In this document: positions 1 through 8,161 of the stretch, piece after piece
Numbering within the stretch: the first letter of the stretch is position 1
Layout of the letters: the number at the start of each line of letters is the position of its first letter
Assembly: GCA_003643935.1 (NCBI GenBank)
Contig: QMLJ01000027.1
Span: 1-9,148 of the forward strand
Reading direction: 5' to 3'
Length of the DNA stretch: 9,148 bases
Source of the DNA: Deltaproteobacteria bacterium
GTDB taxonomy: Bacteria > Desulfobacterota > Desulfomonilia > UBA1062
The notes under the pieces: generated by a model
Told to the model about the DNA's origin: nothing
Seen by the model: the letters and a program-made list of their open reading frames with translations, nothing else
The model's database searches: none
Made by a program: the position numbers and the translations under genes

Positions 1-2
1 AA

Positions 3-230
3 TTGGAGGAAAATGATATCGAGCTGATTCGTAAATTGTTACCAAATGACGAAGAGCTCAGGCGTCTGTGGACAGAGCACCTAGATCTCGAGAAAAAACT
101 GGATCAGTTTAACAAAAAGCATTACCTTTCGAGCGAAGAAGAAATGAAGCGTAAGGAGATTCAGAAGCTCAAGCTGGCCGGCAAAGACAGAATAGAGGAG
201 ATACTGAGTAAATACAGAAAAGGGACATGA
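3..230 (+). CDS. DUF465 (YdcH-like) small helical protein, possibly 5'-partial
   Basis: Small, highly charged protein of about 75 residues with no signal peptide or membrane segment. It looks like one helix (about residues 6-36), a short turn near HYLSSEEE, and a second helix to the C-terminus, so an antiparallel helical hairpin or coiled coil. The pattern EH-x-x-L-(E/D) in helix one and KLKLAGKDRIEEIL in helix two is the DUF465/YdcH family signature as I know it. The family's function is unknown, and none is inferred here. The open frame begins with TTG only two bases into the window, so the true start may be this TTG or a codon just upstream. The ATG at 13 is out of frame. The length suits a nearly complete family member. 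It ends 40 nt before ilvB on the same strand and may be co-transcribed with it. Confidence 0.72.
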   Translation: MEENDIELIRKLLPNDEELRRLWTEHLDLEKKLDQFNKKHYLSSEEEMKRKEIQKLKLAGKDRIEEILSKYRKGT

Positions 231-255
231 TAATTTATAGGTTGGCCATAGATAT

Positions 256-262
256 GAAGGGG
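256..262 (+). promoter_or_regulatory. Ribosome binding site of ilvB
   Basis: GAAGGGG lies 8 nt before the ATG at 271. A second GGAG at 266-269 is only 1 nt from the start and too close to serve. The 40-nt gap 231-270 shows no leader peptide, T-box or convincing hairpin, so any attenuator or main promoter must be upstream of the small DUF465 gene. Confidence 0.55.
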
Positions 263-270
263 TTTGGAGT

Positions 271-1968
271 ATGACCAAGATTAAAGGTGCAGAGGCTTTT
301 ATAGAGACTTTGAGACGCGAAGGGGTAAGACATATATTCGGTTACCCAGGTGGTGCTGTGCTTGATATCTTTGACGTTATAATGGATGTCAAGGACATAA
401 AATTTATATTGAGCAGACATGAGCAGGGTGCTGTACATGCGGCAGATGGTTATGCAAGGTCTAGCGGGAGGGTAGGGGTATGCCTGGTAACGTCAGGACC
501 TGGTGCAACGAATACGGTGACAGGTATAGCAACAGCCTACATGGACTCCATCCCCATAGTAGTCTTTACCGGCCAGGTGCCGACCCATCTTATAGGTAAT
601 GATGCCTTCCAGGAGGCGGACGTGGTGGGTATCACAAGGCCATGCACAAAGCACAACTACCTGGTGAAAGACGTTACTGATCTACCCAGGATAGTAAAAG
701 AGGCCTTTTACATTGCAAGGACAGGCAGGCCCGGTCCGGTGCTGGTTGACCTACCAAAGGATGTCATGAATGCAACGATAAAGTTTCAATATCCCGAGGA
801 CGTGTCTCTTCAAGGCTACAAGCCCGTTTACAAGGGACATGCAGGTCAGATCAAAAAGCTCGTGGACCTTGTATTGAAGAGTAAACAACCGGTTATCTAT
901 GCAGGCGGTGGTGTTATACATTCCAATGCCTCGGAGGAGCTGAGGAAGTTTGCCCATCTCACGCGTATACCTGTTACCACAACGCTCATGGGCCTAGGTG
1001 CCTTTCCCTCTGATGACCCTCTTTCTTTGGGTATGCTGGGCATGCACGGTACCTACCGCGCCAACATGGCAGTGACCTACACGGATTGTCTTATAGCCAT
1101 AGGTGCAAGGTTTGACGATAGGGTGACCGGAAAGATAGATGAGTTCGCACCAAAGGCAAAGATCGTACACGTGGATATTGATCCTACCTCCATAAGCAAG
1201 AATGTAAAGGTAGATATCCCGGTTGTGGGAGACTGCAAGCTGGTCCTAAAGGATATAATAAAGGCCCTTGAGAGGAGGCAAGAGGAGGTAAAAGAACTTG
1301 CGAAACGCCTGGATACTTGGCATGGACGCATAGAAGAGTGGGAAAGCAAGTATCCATTAAGATACAACAAGGGTAGTAAGATAAAGCCAGAGTACGTGGT
1401 GGAGGTGTTGGATAAGCTTACCCCAGAGGATACCATTGTATCAACGGAGGTTGGCCAGAACCAGATGTGGGCTGCCCAGTTTTATAAGTTCAGAATGCCA
1501 AGGCTGTTCCTTACATCAGGTGGTCTTGGTACAATGGGCTATGGTTTCCCCGCGGCAATAGGTGCACAGGTGGCCTTCCCAAGGCGTACAGTAGTAGACA
1601 TAGCTGGTGATGGTTCCATACAGATGAACATACAGGAGCTTGCAACAGCAGTACAGTATGGGCTTCCGGTCAAGGTTATAATCCTGAACAACAGTTACCT
1701 GGGTATGGTCAGACAGTGGCAGGGCCTCTTTTACAAGAAACGCTACTCTCACACATCCCTTGCCGTATCTCCTGATTTTGTCAAGCTGGCCGATGCATAC
1801 GGTGCCAGGGGCATACTTGTTGAGGAATCATCGGATGTCGAGGATGCCATAAAAGAGGCGTTAAAGATAAAGGGTCCTGTATTGGTGGATTTCCACGTGG
1901 ATCCCGAGGAAGATGTATATCCCATGGTTCCGGCTGGTGCCCCGGTCTCAAAGATGTTACTGGTATGA
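271..1968 (+). CDS. ilvB: Acetolactate synthase, large (catalytic) subunit
   Basis: Cytoplasmic ThDP enzyme that condenses two pyruvates to 2-acetolactate (valine and leucine route), or pyruvate plus 2-oxobutyrate to 2-aceto-2-hydroxybutyrate (isoleucine route). At 565 residues it has the usual family length. It shows the three-domain order: N-terminal Pyr domain with the catalytic Glu51 in RHEQGA and the SGPGATN segment at 75-81; a central FAD-type domain (about 190-340) with [10 protein letters not shown] at 278-287; and a C-terminal PP domain with the ThDP/metal motif GDGS at 446-449 ending at NN 473-474. RQWQ at 481-484 carries the Trp of the herbicide/substrate channel, and MVPAGAP at 552-558 is typical of biosynthetic AHAS rather than catabolic AlsS. 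The regulatory subunit follows after 9 nt, supporting the biosynthetic assignment. No truncation or frameshift is seen. Confidence 0.97.
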   Translation: MTKIKGAEAFIETLRREGVRHIFGYPGGAVLDIFDVIMDVKDIKFILSRHEQGAVHAADGYARSSGRVGVCLVTSGPGATNTVTGIATAYMDSIPIVVFTGQVPTHLIGNDAFQEADVVGITRPCTKHNYLVKDVTDLPRIVKEAFYIARTGRPGPVLVDLPKDVMNATIKFQYPEDVSLQGYKPVYKGHAGQIKKLVDLVLKSKQPVIYAGGGVIHSNASEELRKFAHLTRIPVTTTLMGLGAFPSDDPLSLGMLGMHGTYRANMAVTYTDCLIAIGARFDDRVTGKIDEFAPKAKIVHVDIDPTSISKNVKVDIPVVGDCKLVLKDIIKALERRQEEVKELAKRLDTWHGRIEEWESKYPLRYNKGSKIKPEYVVEVLDKLTPEDTIVSTEVGQNQMWAAQFYKFRMPRLFLTSGGLGTMGYGFPAAIGAQVAFPRRTVVDIAGDGSIQMNIQELATAVQYGLPVKVIILNNSYLGMVRQWQGLFYKKRYSHTSLAVSPDFVKLADAYGARGILVEESSDVEDAIKEALKIKGPVLVDFHVDPEEDVYPMVPAGAPVSKMLLV

Positions 1969-1974
1969 GGTGAT
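1967..1974 (+). promoter_or_regulatory. Strong ribosome binding site of ilvN, overlapping the ilvB stop
   Basis: GAGGTGAT is an uninterrupted match to the anti-Shine-Dalgarno end of 16S rRNA. It begins inside the ilvB stop codon (1966-1968), so ribosomes ending ilvB sit on the ilvN entry site. This suggests translational coupling, which suits two subunits of one complex. Confidence 0.7.
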
Positions 1975-1977
1975 GAG

Positions 1978-3488
<1,511 letters not shown>

Positions 3489-3490
3489 AG

Positions 3491-4105
3491 GTGCTGATAA
3501 GGAAAGAGGGTATCCCTTACATAGGGGTATCCACCCTTTTTTCATGGTCTCTCTCAAGGACACGTCTTGGGTATATAGGATGGGTCCCTGCTTTATTTAC
3601 CACCTATTTCTTCCGTGATCCCAAGCGTTACATACCAGATGGTGATGGGCTCATACTCTCACCTGCAGACGGAAGGGTTATAGGTGTCTTAAGCACATCA
3701 GAGGAACTCGTTGGCCCTTGTTTCAAGGTATCCATATTCATGTCCATATTCAACGTGCATATAAACCGTGCTATTGTAGACGGAGTGGTCGTAGGCAAAC
3801 GCTACAGGCCAGGCGAATTTCACCTTGCCTTCTTGGGTAAAAAGACAGATGCGAACGAAAGGATGATCCTTTACGTGGAAAACAGCGCAGGTGTCTTCAG
3901 GGTGGACCAGGTTGCAGGCCTGGTGGCACGAAGGATAGTGTGCTGGCCGGGGATAGGAGACAGGTTGTCCAAAGGCCAAAGAATCGGCCTCATACAATTT
4001 GGCTCTCTCCTGGAGTGTTATATCCCGTCCAGCATAGCAATTTCAGTGAAAAAAGGTGATAGGGTACAAGCAGGACAGTCTGTCTTAGGGAGGTACATGG
4101 TATGA
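3491..4105 (+). CDS. psd: Phosphatidylserine decarboxylase, short (archaeal-like) form
   Basis: Membrane-associated pyruvoyl enzyme converting phosphatidylserine to phosphatidylethanolamine and CO2. At 204 residues it belongs to the short, archaeal-type proenzymes rather than the longer E. coli form. In order: KEGIPYIG at 5-12, a weakly hydrophobic N-terminal region (about 8-40), YFFRDP at 39-44, SPADG at 57-61 with Asp60 as the probable self-cleavage base, FNVHINR at 87-93 with the conserved His90, and the cleavage site Gly171-Ser172. Cleavage there would leave an alpha chain of 33 residues whose Ser172 becomes the pyruvoyl group. The site reads FGSL, where FGSR is the form I expect in this subfamily and LGST in E. 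coli. The GTG start at 3491 is chosen because KEG-x-P is where the family normally begins. Its ribosome binding site is weak (AAGG at 3477-3480, 10 nt away). PssA, which makes the substrate, follows with a 4-nt overlap. Confidence 0.93.
   Translation: MLIRKEGIPYIGVSTLFSWSLSRTRLGYIGWVPALFTTYFFRDPKRYIPDGDGLILSPADGRVIGVLSTSEELVGPCFKVSIFMSIFNVHINRAIVDGVVVGKRYRPGEFHLAFLGKKTDANERMILYVENSAGVFRVDQVAGLVARRIVCWPGIGDRLSKGQRIGLIQFGSLLECYIPSSIAISVKKGDRVQAGQSVLGRYMV
3508..3542 (+). terminator. Terminator-like hairpin pair with T-run inside the psd 5' coding region
   Basis: A compact hairpin pairs 3523-3528 (AGGGGT) with 3533-3538 (ACCCTT) around a 4-nt loop, with one G-T wobble, and falls within a T6 run at 3537-3542. 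This is the shape of a weak intrinsic terminator. The same GGGGT (3524-3528) can instead pair with ATCCC at 3512-3516, which would break the terminator hairpin and, with GGGT 3508-3511 on ACCC 3533-3536, form a longer bulged stem. The element begins 20 nt after the ilvC stop and covers codons 6-18 of psd. It could be a read-through attenuator between ilvC and psd, or chance arising from the direct repeat GGGTATCC at 3508-3515 and 3525-3532. The stems are short, so confidence is low. Confidence 0.3.
4087..4094 (+). promoter_or_regulatory. Ribosome binding site of pssA
   Basis: AGGGAGGT lies inside the end of psd, 7 nt before the ATG at 4102, which itself overlaps the psd stop as ATGA. It supports that start and coupled translation of the two lipid enzymes. 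Confidence 0.65.
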
Positions 4106-4875
4106 GTAGGTTCAGGAAAAAGAAAGATAGTAAAAAACGCAGGGTACCGTTATTGCCTAACCTAATCACGACAATGAGCCTGTTCTTCGGGCTATATTCC
4201 ATTTATTATTCACTGAACAGTAATTTTTATAGGGCTGGAGTTTTTATTCTGATTGCTGCTTTTATGGATGGTATTGATGGAAGGGTGGCAAGGGTCACGG
4301 GTACAACTTCTCTTTTCGGTAAGGAGTATGATTCCCTATCTGACTTGGTGGCTTTTGGAGTAGCACCGGCACTCATGGTATACCTTTGGGGTATATATGT
4401 GTATGCCAGGTTAGGGTGGCTTACTACCTTTCTCTTCGTGGCTTGCGGTGCATTGAGGCTTGCCAGGTTCAATACCATGGAATCAAGCACCATCACTTTC
4501 ACTGGCCTGCCTATACCCATGGCAGCGATTCTGCTTGCCACAACCATTATGCTTGGTCGCGTGATAGGTCCTGTCCCCCCCGTGGTGATACTTGTAATGG
4601 TGTACATACTCTCTTACATGATGGTAAGCAATATTATGTACCCGAGTTTCAAACATATGCCCTATTTAAAGGCCCATCCCTTTCAACTCCTTGTTGCAGG
4701 AGTGCTCTTGATTATGGTAATAGCTGCTGCTCCTGAGGTCATGCTGTTTATCCTCGTGAGTATATTTGTTGCTGCAGGACCTCTGTATGAGACAGTAAGG
4801 TTTGTTAAGGGGTATAAAAAGGAGAGGTCGGATGGGAGAGATGAAGCAGTTGCTGGAGAAGATAGTAATCTTTGA
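4102..4875 (+). CDS. pssA: CDP-diacylglycerol--serine O-phosphatidyltransferase
   Basis: Integral membrane enzyme of the CDP-alcohol phosphotransferase family: CDP-diacylglycerol plus L-serine gives phosphatidylserine and CMP, the substrate of the Psd encoded just upstream. The full family motif D-x2-DG-x2-AR-x8-G-x3-D-x3-D is present: Asp56, Asp59-Gly60, Ala63-Arg64, Gly73, Asp77 and Asp81. The surrounding LLPNLITT (17-24), EYDSLSDLVAFGVAPA (75-90) and GALRLARFN (116-124) point to serine rather than glycerol phosphate as the acceptor. A basic N-terminus (KKKDSKKRR) precedes about six to eight hydrophobic segments at roughly 20-38, 45-56, 84-104, 106-120, 135-152, 158-178, 194-210 and 212-227. 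The hydrophilic C-terminal tail (about 237-257) is acidic at its end, and its last 14 or so codons are also the start of leuA in another frame, a 44-nt overlap. Confidence 0.95.
   Translation: MSRFRKKKDSKKRRVPLLPNLITTMSLFFGLYSIYYSLNSNFYRAGVFILIAAFMDGIDGRVARVTGTTSLFGKEYDSLSDLVAFGVAPALMVYLWGIYVYARLGWLTTFLFVACGALRLARFNTMESSTITFTGLPIPMAAILLATTIMLGRVIGPVPPVVILVMVYILSYMMVSNIMYPSFKHMPYLKAHPFQLLVAGVLLIMVIAAAPEVMLFILVSIFVAAGPLYETVRFVKGYKKERSDGRDEAVAGEDSNL
4819..4827 (+). promoter_or_regulatory. Ribosome binding site deciding the leuA start
   Basis: AAGGAGAGG within pssA has its GGAG core 7 nt before the ATG at 4832. The earlier in-frame TTG at 4802 has no such site, and the later ATG at 4841 is too far from it. 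This selects 4832 and gives the 44-nt overlap with pssA. Confidence 0.65.
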
Positions 4876-6388
4876 CACGACCCTGAGGGATGGGGAACAA
4901 TCTCCAGGTGCAAGCATGAATACCCACGAGAAGGTTCTCGTGGCAAAGCAGCTTGAAAGCCTGGGAGTGGACAAGATTGAGGCAGGTTTTCCGGCATCAT
5001 CCCCGGGTGATTTCGATGCGGTGAGGGCAGTCAGCCAAAGCGTTAGTACTCCCATAGTGGTGGGTCTATGCAGGACAAGGCCTGAAGATATCGCTAGGGC
5101 GTGGGATGCCGTGAAAGAAGCCAAGAATCCTGGCCTCCATACTTTTATTGCCACTTCTGACATACACATGAAGTACAAGCTCAAGATGACGAGAGAACAG
5201 GTCTTGAAAGCGGTTGAGGAGGCAGTGGGTAACTGTAGTAAATTGTGCAAGAGCGTTGAGTTCTCAGCAGAGGATGCAACTCGTTCGGACAGGGATTTCC
5301 TGGTCGATGTGTTTAATACAGCCCTCAATGCAGGTGCTGACACCATAAATATACCTGATACCGTAGGCTACACAACGCCTCAGGAATTTTATGACCTGGT
5401 ACAATACATCAGAGATCGGCTACATCCAACAGAGGACATAACCATATCCGTGCACTGTCACAATGACCTGGGACTGGCAACTGCCAATTCTCTATCTGCT
5501 ATACTTGCAGGTGCCAGGCAGGTGGAGTGTACGATAAACGGGATAGGTGAAAGGGCGGGTAATACCTCCTTGGAAGAGGTGGTCATGACCCTTAACGTGA
5601 GAAAAGATCGTTATCCGTTCTACACGGACATAGACACAACGCAGATATATCCGGCATCCAAGCTGGTGTCTCATATAACCGGTATAGCCGTTCAACCAAA
5701 CAAGGCCATTGTCGGCGCTAATGCGTTTGCACACGAGGCAGGCATACACCAGGATGGATATCTCAAGGAGAGGACCACCTATGAGATTATGACTCCTGAG
5801 TCCGTAGGTGTTGGTAGATCCAGCCTGGTGCTGGGCAAGCACTCTGGTAAGCATGCCTTGAGGAACAGGCTGGAGGCACTTGGCTACAGGCTCTCGGACG
5901 AGGAACTTAACAAGGTATTTAACAGGTTCAAGGAGATATCGGACAAGAAGAAAGAAGTATACGATGCTGACATAGAGGCGATAGTACTGGAAGAGGTCTA
6001 CAGGTTGCCGGACAAGTACTCCCTCAAGTATCTCAACGTTACCTCGGGTACGGTCTCTGTTCCAACTGCAACCGTGCGGCTTGAGATTGAAGGTGAGGTA
6101 GTCCAGGCCGCAGGTTTTGGCAACGGCCCGGTTGATGCTGTGTACAAGACCATAATAGGCATGGCGGGCTATCATGCAAAGCTGTTGAATTTCTCAGTAA
6201 GTTCCATCACAGGCGGCACAGATGCACAAGGTGAGGTAACAGTGGAGCTACAGGAGGGTAAGTTGGTATCCATTGGGCACGGCTCAGACCCGGACATCAT
6301 AGTGGCCTCTGCAAAGGCATTGGTCAATGCCATGAACAGGCTGGAATTCTTAAAGGCTAGAAAACCGAGAAAGAACACAGGGCTTTAG
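4832..6388 (+). CDS. leuA: 2-isopropylmalate synthase
   Basis: Cytoplasmic enzyme condensing acetyl-CoA with 2-oxoisovalerate to 2-isopropylmalate, the committed step of leucine synthesis. From the ATG at 4832 it has 518 residues, the usual bacterial length. A DRE-TIM barrel catalytic domain (about 11-285) has FDTTLRDGEQSPG at 14-26 with metal ligand Asp15, HTFIATS at 103-109, NIPDTVGYT at 173-181, and HCHNDLGLA at 208-216 with metal ligands His208 and His210, followed by GIGERAGN at 237-244. AIVGANAFAHEAGIHQDG (292-309) begins the linker subdomains. A C-terminal LeuA dimer domain (about 390-500) with GNGPVDAVY at 430-438 and GGTDAQGEV (461-469) indicates leucine feedback control. HTFIATS and YEIMTPES-x-G follow E. 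coli LeuA and argue against homocitrate or citramalate synthase. An alternative start is the ATG at 4841. Confidence 0.95.
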   Translation: MGEMKQLLEKIVIFDTTLRDGEQSPGASMNTHEKVLVAKQLESLGVDKIEAGFPASSPGDFDAVRAVSQSVSTPIVVGLCRTRPEDIARAWDAVKEAKNPGLHTFIATSDIHMKYKLKMTREQVLKAVEEAVGNCSKLCKSVEFSAEDATRSDRDFLVDVFNTALNAGADTINIPDTVGYTTPQEFYDLVQYIRDRLHPTEDITISVHCHNDLGLATANSLSAILAGARQVECTINGIGERAGNTSLEEVVMTLNVRKDRYPFYTDIDTTQIYPASKLVSHITGIAVQPNKAIVGANAFAHEAGIHQDGYLKERTTYEIMTPESVGVGRSSLVLGKHSGKHALRNRLEALGYRLSDEELNKVFNRFKEISDKKKEVYDADIEAIVLEEVYRLPDKYSLKYLNVTSGTVSVPTATVRLEIEGEVVQAAGFGNGPVDAVYKTIIGMAGYHAKLLNFSVSSITGGTDAQGEVTVELQEGKLVSIGHGSDPDIIVASAKALVNAMNRLEFLKARKPRKNTGL

Positions 6389-6390
6389 AA

Positions 6391-6399
6391 GAGAGAGGT
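6391..6399 (+). promoter_or_regulatory. Ribosome binding site deciding the leuC TTG start
   Basis: GAGAGAGGT lies in the 16-nt gap after leuA and ends 5 nt before TTG 6405. No ATG or GTG is in reach in that frame, and translation from the TTG gives the family's usual beginning, [10 protein letters not shown]. Confidence 0.6.
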
Positions 6400-6404
6400 A
6401 AGAC

Positions 6405-7670
6405 TTGGGAAGGACCATAGCAGAAAAGATACTTGCAGCACACACAGAAATGGAGGATTTCAAAGAGGGCGATATTATAAAGGTGGACATTGACCTAGCT
6501 CTGGCCAATGATATAACAGCGCCAATAGCCATACAGGCCTTCAGGTCCAAGGGTTTTGATAAGGTACAAGATCCATCCAGGGTCGTATTTGTACTTGATC
6601 ATTTCACCCCCAATAAGGACATTGAATCAGCCCAGCAATGCAAGCTGGTAAGGGAATTTGCCCGGGAGTATGGTATAGAGGGCCTGTTTGAAGGGGGCGA
6701 GGCAGGCATTGAGCATGCGTTGTTGCCGGAGATAGGCCTTGTCGTGCCCGGAGACCTGGTTATCGGTGCGGACAGTCATACGTGTACCTACGGCGCACTG
6801 GGTGCGTTCTCAACAGGTGTCGGCAGTACGGACTTTGCGGCAGCGTTGGTCACTGCACAGGCATGGTTAAGGGTACCTGAGAGCATGAAATTTATCTTTA
6901 AGGGAGAACTCCAAGAATGGGTGGGCGGCAAGGACCTTATCCTTTACCTTATCGGTGATATCGGTGTGGATGGTGCCTTATACAAGGTCCTCGAGATAGA
7001 GGGGCCTGCCATATCATCGCTTGATATGAGCAACAGGCTTACCATGACCAACATGGCGATTGAGGCCGGGGCAAAGACGGGTATAATAGCACCCGACGAT
7101 GTCAGCGAATTCTATGTCACCCAGAGATCATCAAGATCTTACAAGCTTTTTAGGAGTGATCCTGATGCTCATTATGTATCTATTAGGGAGTATGACTGCA
7201 GTAATATAGAGCCACAGGTTGCATTTCCGCATCTTCCAGAGAACACGAGGGGTATAAGTGAAGTAGGGGATATTTTGCTTGACCAGGTATTCATAGGCTC
7301 TTGTACAAATGGAAGGATAGAAGACTTGAGACTTGCAGCCCATATAATGAAGGGTCAAAAGGTCTCCAAGGGTCTTAGGTGTATAATAATACCTGCCACG
7401 CCAGGGGTTTACATGGAGGCAATGAGAGAGGGTCTCCTGGAAATATTCATAGAGGCAGGTGCCGTTATAGGTCCACCCACATGCGGACCCTGTCTTGGAG
7501 GTCACATGGGTATTCTGGCCGATGGCGAGAAGGCGCTTTCCACTACCAACAGGAATTTTGTCGGAAGGATGGGCCACCCTGGAAGCGAGGTGTACCTTGC
7601 AAACCCCGCCGTTGCAGCGGCATCTGCAATAACAGGCAGGATATCGTCACCTGAGGAGGTAGTCTCTTGA
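6405..7670 (+). CDS. leuC: 3-isopropylmalate dehydratase, large subunit (small/archaeal-type LeuC)
   Basis: Iron-sulfur subunit of isopropylmalate isomerase, which converts 2-isopropylmalate to 3-isopropylmalate by dehydration and rehydration in the cytoplasm, together with LeuD. The 421 residues match the prokaryotic/archaeal LeuC-HacA type rather than the 466-residue E. coli type. The [4Fe-4S] ligands are Cys300 in GSCTNGR and Cys360 and Cys363 in TCGPCLGGH. Other aconitase-family landmarks are DHFTPN at 65-70, [21 protein letters not shown] at 121-141, EPQVAFPH at 269-276, and [20 protein letters not shown] at 379-398. TTG at 6405 is the start, 16 nt after leuA. Family members of this size also hydrate citraconate or homoaconitate; the LeuA and LeuB neighbours favour isopropylmalate here. 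A mature enzyme needs cluster assembly and would be oxygen-sensitive, as known for the family. Confidence 0.95.
   Translation: MGRTIAEKILAAHTEMEDFKEGDIIKVDIDLALANDITAPIAIQAFRSKGFDKVQDPSRVVFVLDHFTPNKDIESAQQCKLVREFAREYGIEGLFEGGEAGIEHALLPEIGLVVPGDLVIGADSHTCTYGALGAFSTGVGSTDFAAALVTAQAWLRVPESMKFIFKGELQEWVGGKDLILYLIGDIGVDGALYKVLEIEGPAISSLDMSNRLTMTNMAIEAGAKTGIIAPDDVSEFYVTQRSSRSYKLFRSDPDAHYVSIREYDCSNIEPQVAFPHLPENTRGISEVGDILLDQVFIGSCTNGRIEDLRLAAHIMKGQKVSKGLRCIIIPATPGVYMEAMREGLLEIFIEAGAVIGPPTCGPCLGGHMGILADGEKALSTTNRNFVGRMGHPGSEVYLANPAVAAASAITGRISSPEEVVS
7653..7660 (+). promoter_or_regulatory. Ribosome binding site deciding the leuD TTG start
   Basis: GAGGAGGT, within the last codons of leuC, lies 6 nt before TTG 7667. 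That TTG overlaps the leuC stop as TTGA. The first residues [17 protein letters not shown] fit the family, so the non-ATG start is well supported. Confidence 0.65.
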
Positions 7671-8161
7671 AATTCAAGGGTAGTGCATTTACATTTGGGG
7701 ATGACATAGACACAGATGCTATAATACCGGCACGCTATCTTAACACGTGGGAGCCATCCGAGCTGGCAAAGCACTGCATGGAAGACGCAGATCCAACGTT
7801 TATCTCTCGAATTAGCCCGGGTGACATCATAGTTGCCGGGAAAAACTTTGGGTGCGGGTCTTCCAGGGAGCATGCCCCTATTGCCATAAAGGCCAGTGGC
7901 ATCAGCTGCGTGATAGCATCGAGCTTTGCAAGGATATTCTACAGGAACAGCTTTAACATGGGGCTTACAATATTTGAGCTCGATGAAGCACTGAAGAAGA
8001 TAGATGAAGGAGATACGCTTGAGGTGGATGCTTCAAGCGGAAAGATCAGAAACATAACAAGGGGTGAGGTGTACTCTTCGAGGCCCATACCTGACTTTAT
8101 GCAGGAACTCGTAAAGGACGGGGGGCTGCTCGAACACATAAAGAAGAGGGGCTCCATATGA
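7667..8161 (+). CDS. leuD: 3-isopropylmalate dehydratase, small subunit (archaeal-type LeuD)
   Basis: Swivelling subunit of isopropylmalate isomerase, which closes over the iron-sulfur cluster of LeuC and sets substrate choice. Its 164 residues are the short archaeal/bacterial form, against about 200 in E. coli. [16 protein letters not shown] is at 10-25, the conserved [14 protein letters not shown] at 58-71 holds the substrate-binding Ser-Ser-Arg, and [17 protein letters not shown] is at 84-100. The loop after Arg23 reads YLNT (24-27); from memory this loop separates isopropylmalate isomerases from homoaconitases in methanogens (YLVY against YLRT), and YLNT is neither. The gene overlaps leuC by 4 nt at its start and leuB by 4 nt at its end, so the complex subunits are probably translated in coupled fashion. 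Confidence 0.95.
   Translation: MKFKGSAFTFGDDIDTDAIIPARYLNTWEPSELAKHCMEDADPTFISRISPGDIIVAGKNFGCGSSREHAPIAIKASGISCVIASSFARIFYRNSFNMGLTIFELDEALKKIDEGDTLEVDASSGKIRNITRGEVYSSRPIPDFMQELVKDGGLLEHIKKRGSI

Noticed and set aside
204..234. Possible sigma-70 promoter before ilvB (GATAAT at 229-234)
   Set aside because: The -10 is a fair match, but the best -35 candidate upstream (CTGAGT at 204-209) matches only three of six positions and the spacing is 19 nt. It is too weak to report as a feature.
4386..4736. Plus-strand alternative-frame reading of 116 codons inside pssA
   Set aside because: It is fully contained in pssA, lacks a family resemblance, and is rich in Cys/His/Tyr as expected of a frame-shifted membrane-protein gene.
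4802..4831. Upstream TTG start for leuA at 4802
   Set aside because: It has no ribosome binding site and adds ten basic residues not seen in the family. The site at 4819-4827 points to ATG 4832.
4666..5346. Long open frame (226 codons) on the minus strand across the pssA/leuA junction
   Set aside because: It lies entirely antisense to two genes with clear family motifs, its sequence resembles no family I know, and its low-complexity Ser/Leu composition is typical of a reverse-strand shadow.
5492..6175. Open frame of 227 codons on the minus strand inside leuA
   Set aside because: It is antisense to conserved leuA coding sequence including the HQDG and dimer-domain regions. No recognisable domain was seen.
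4832..6388. leuA as citramalate synthase or homocitrate synthase
   Set aside because: Length, the HTFIATS and YEIMTPES motifs, a complete C-terminal LeuA dimer domain and the leuCDB neighbours all fit 2-isopropylmalate synthase better.
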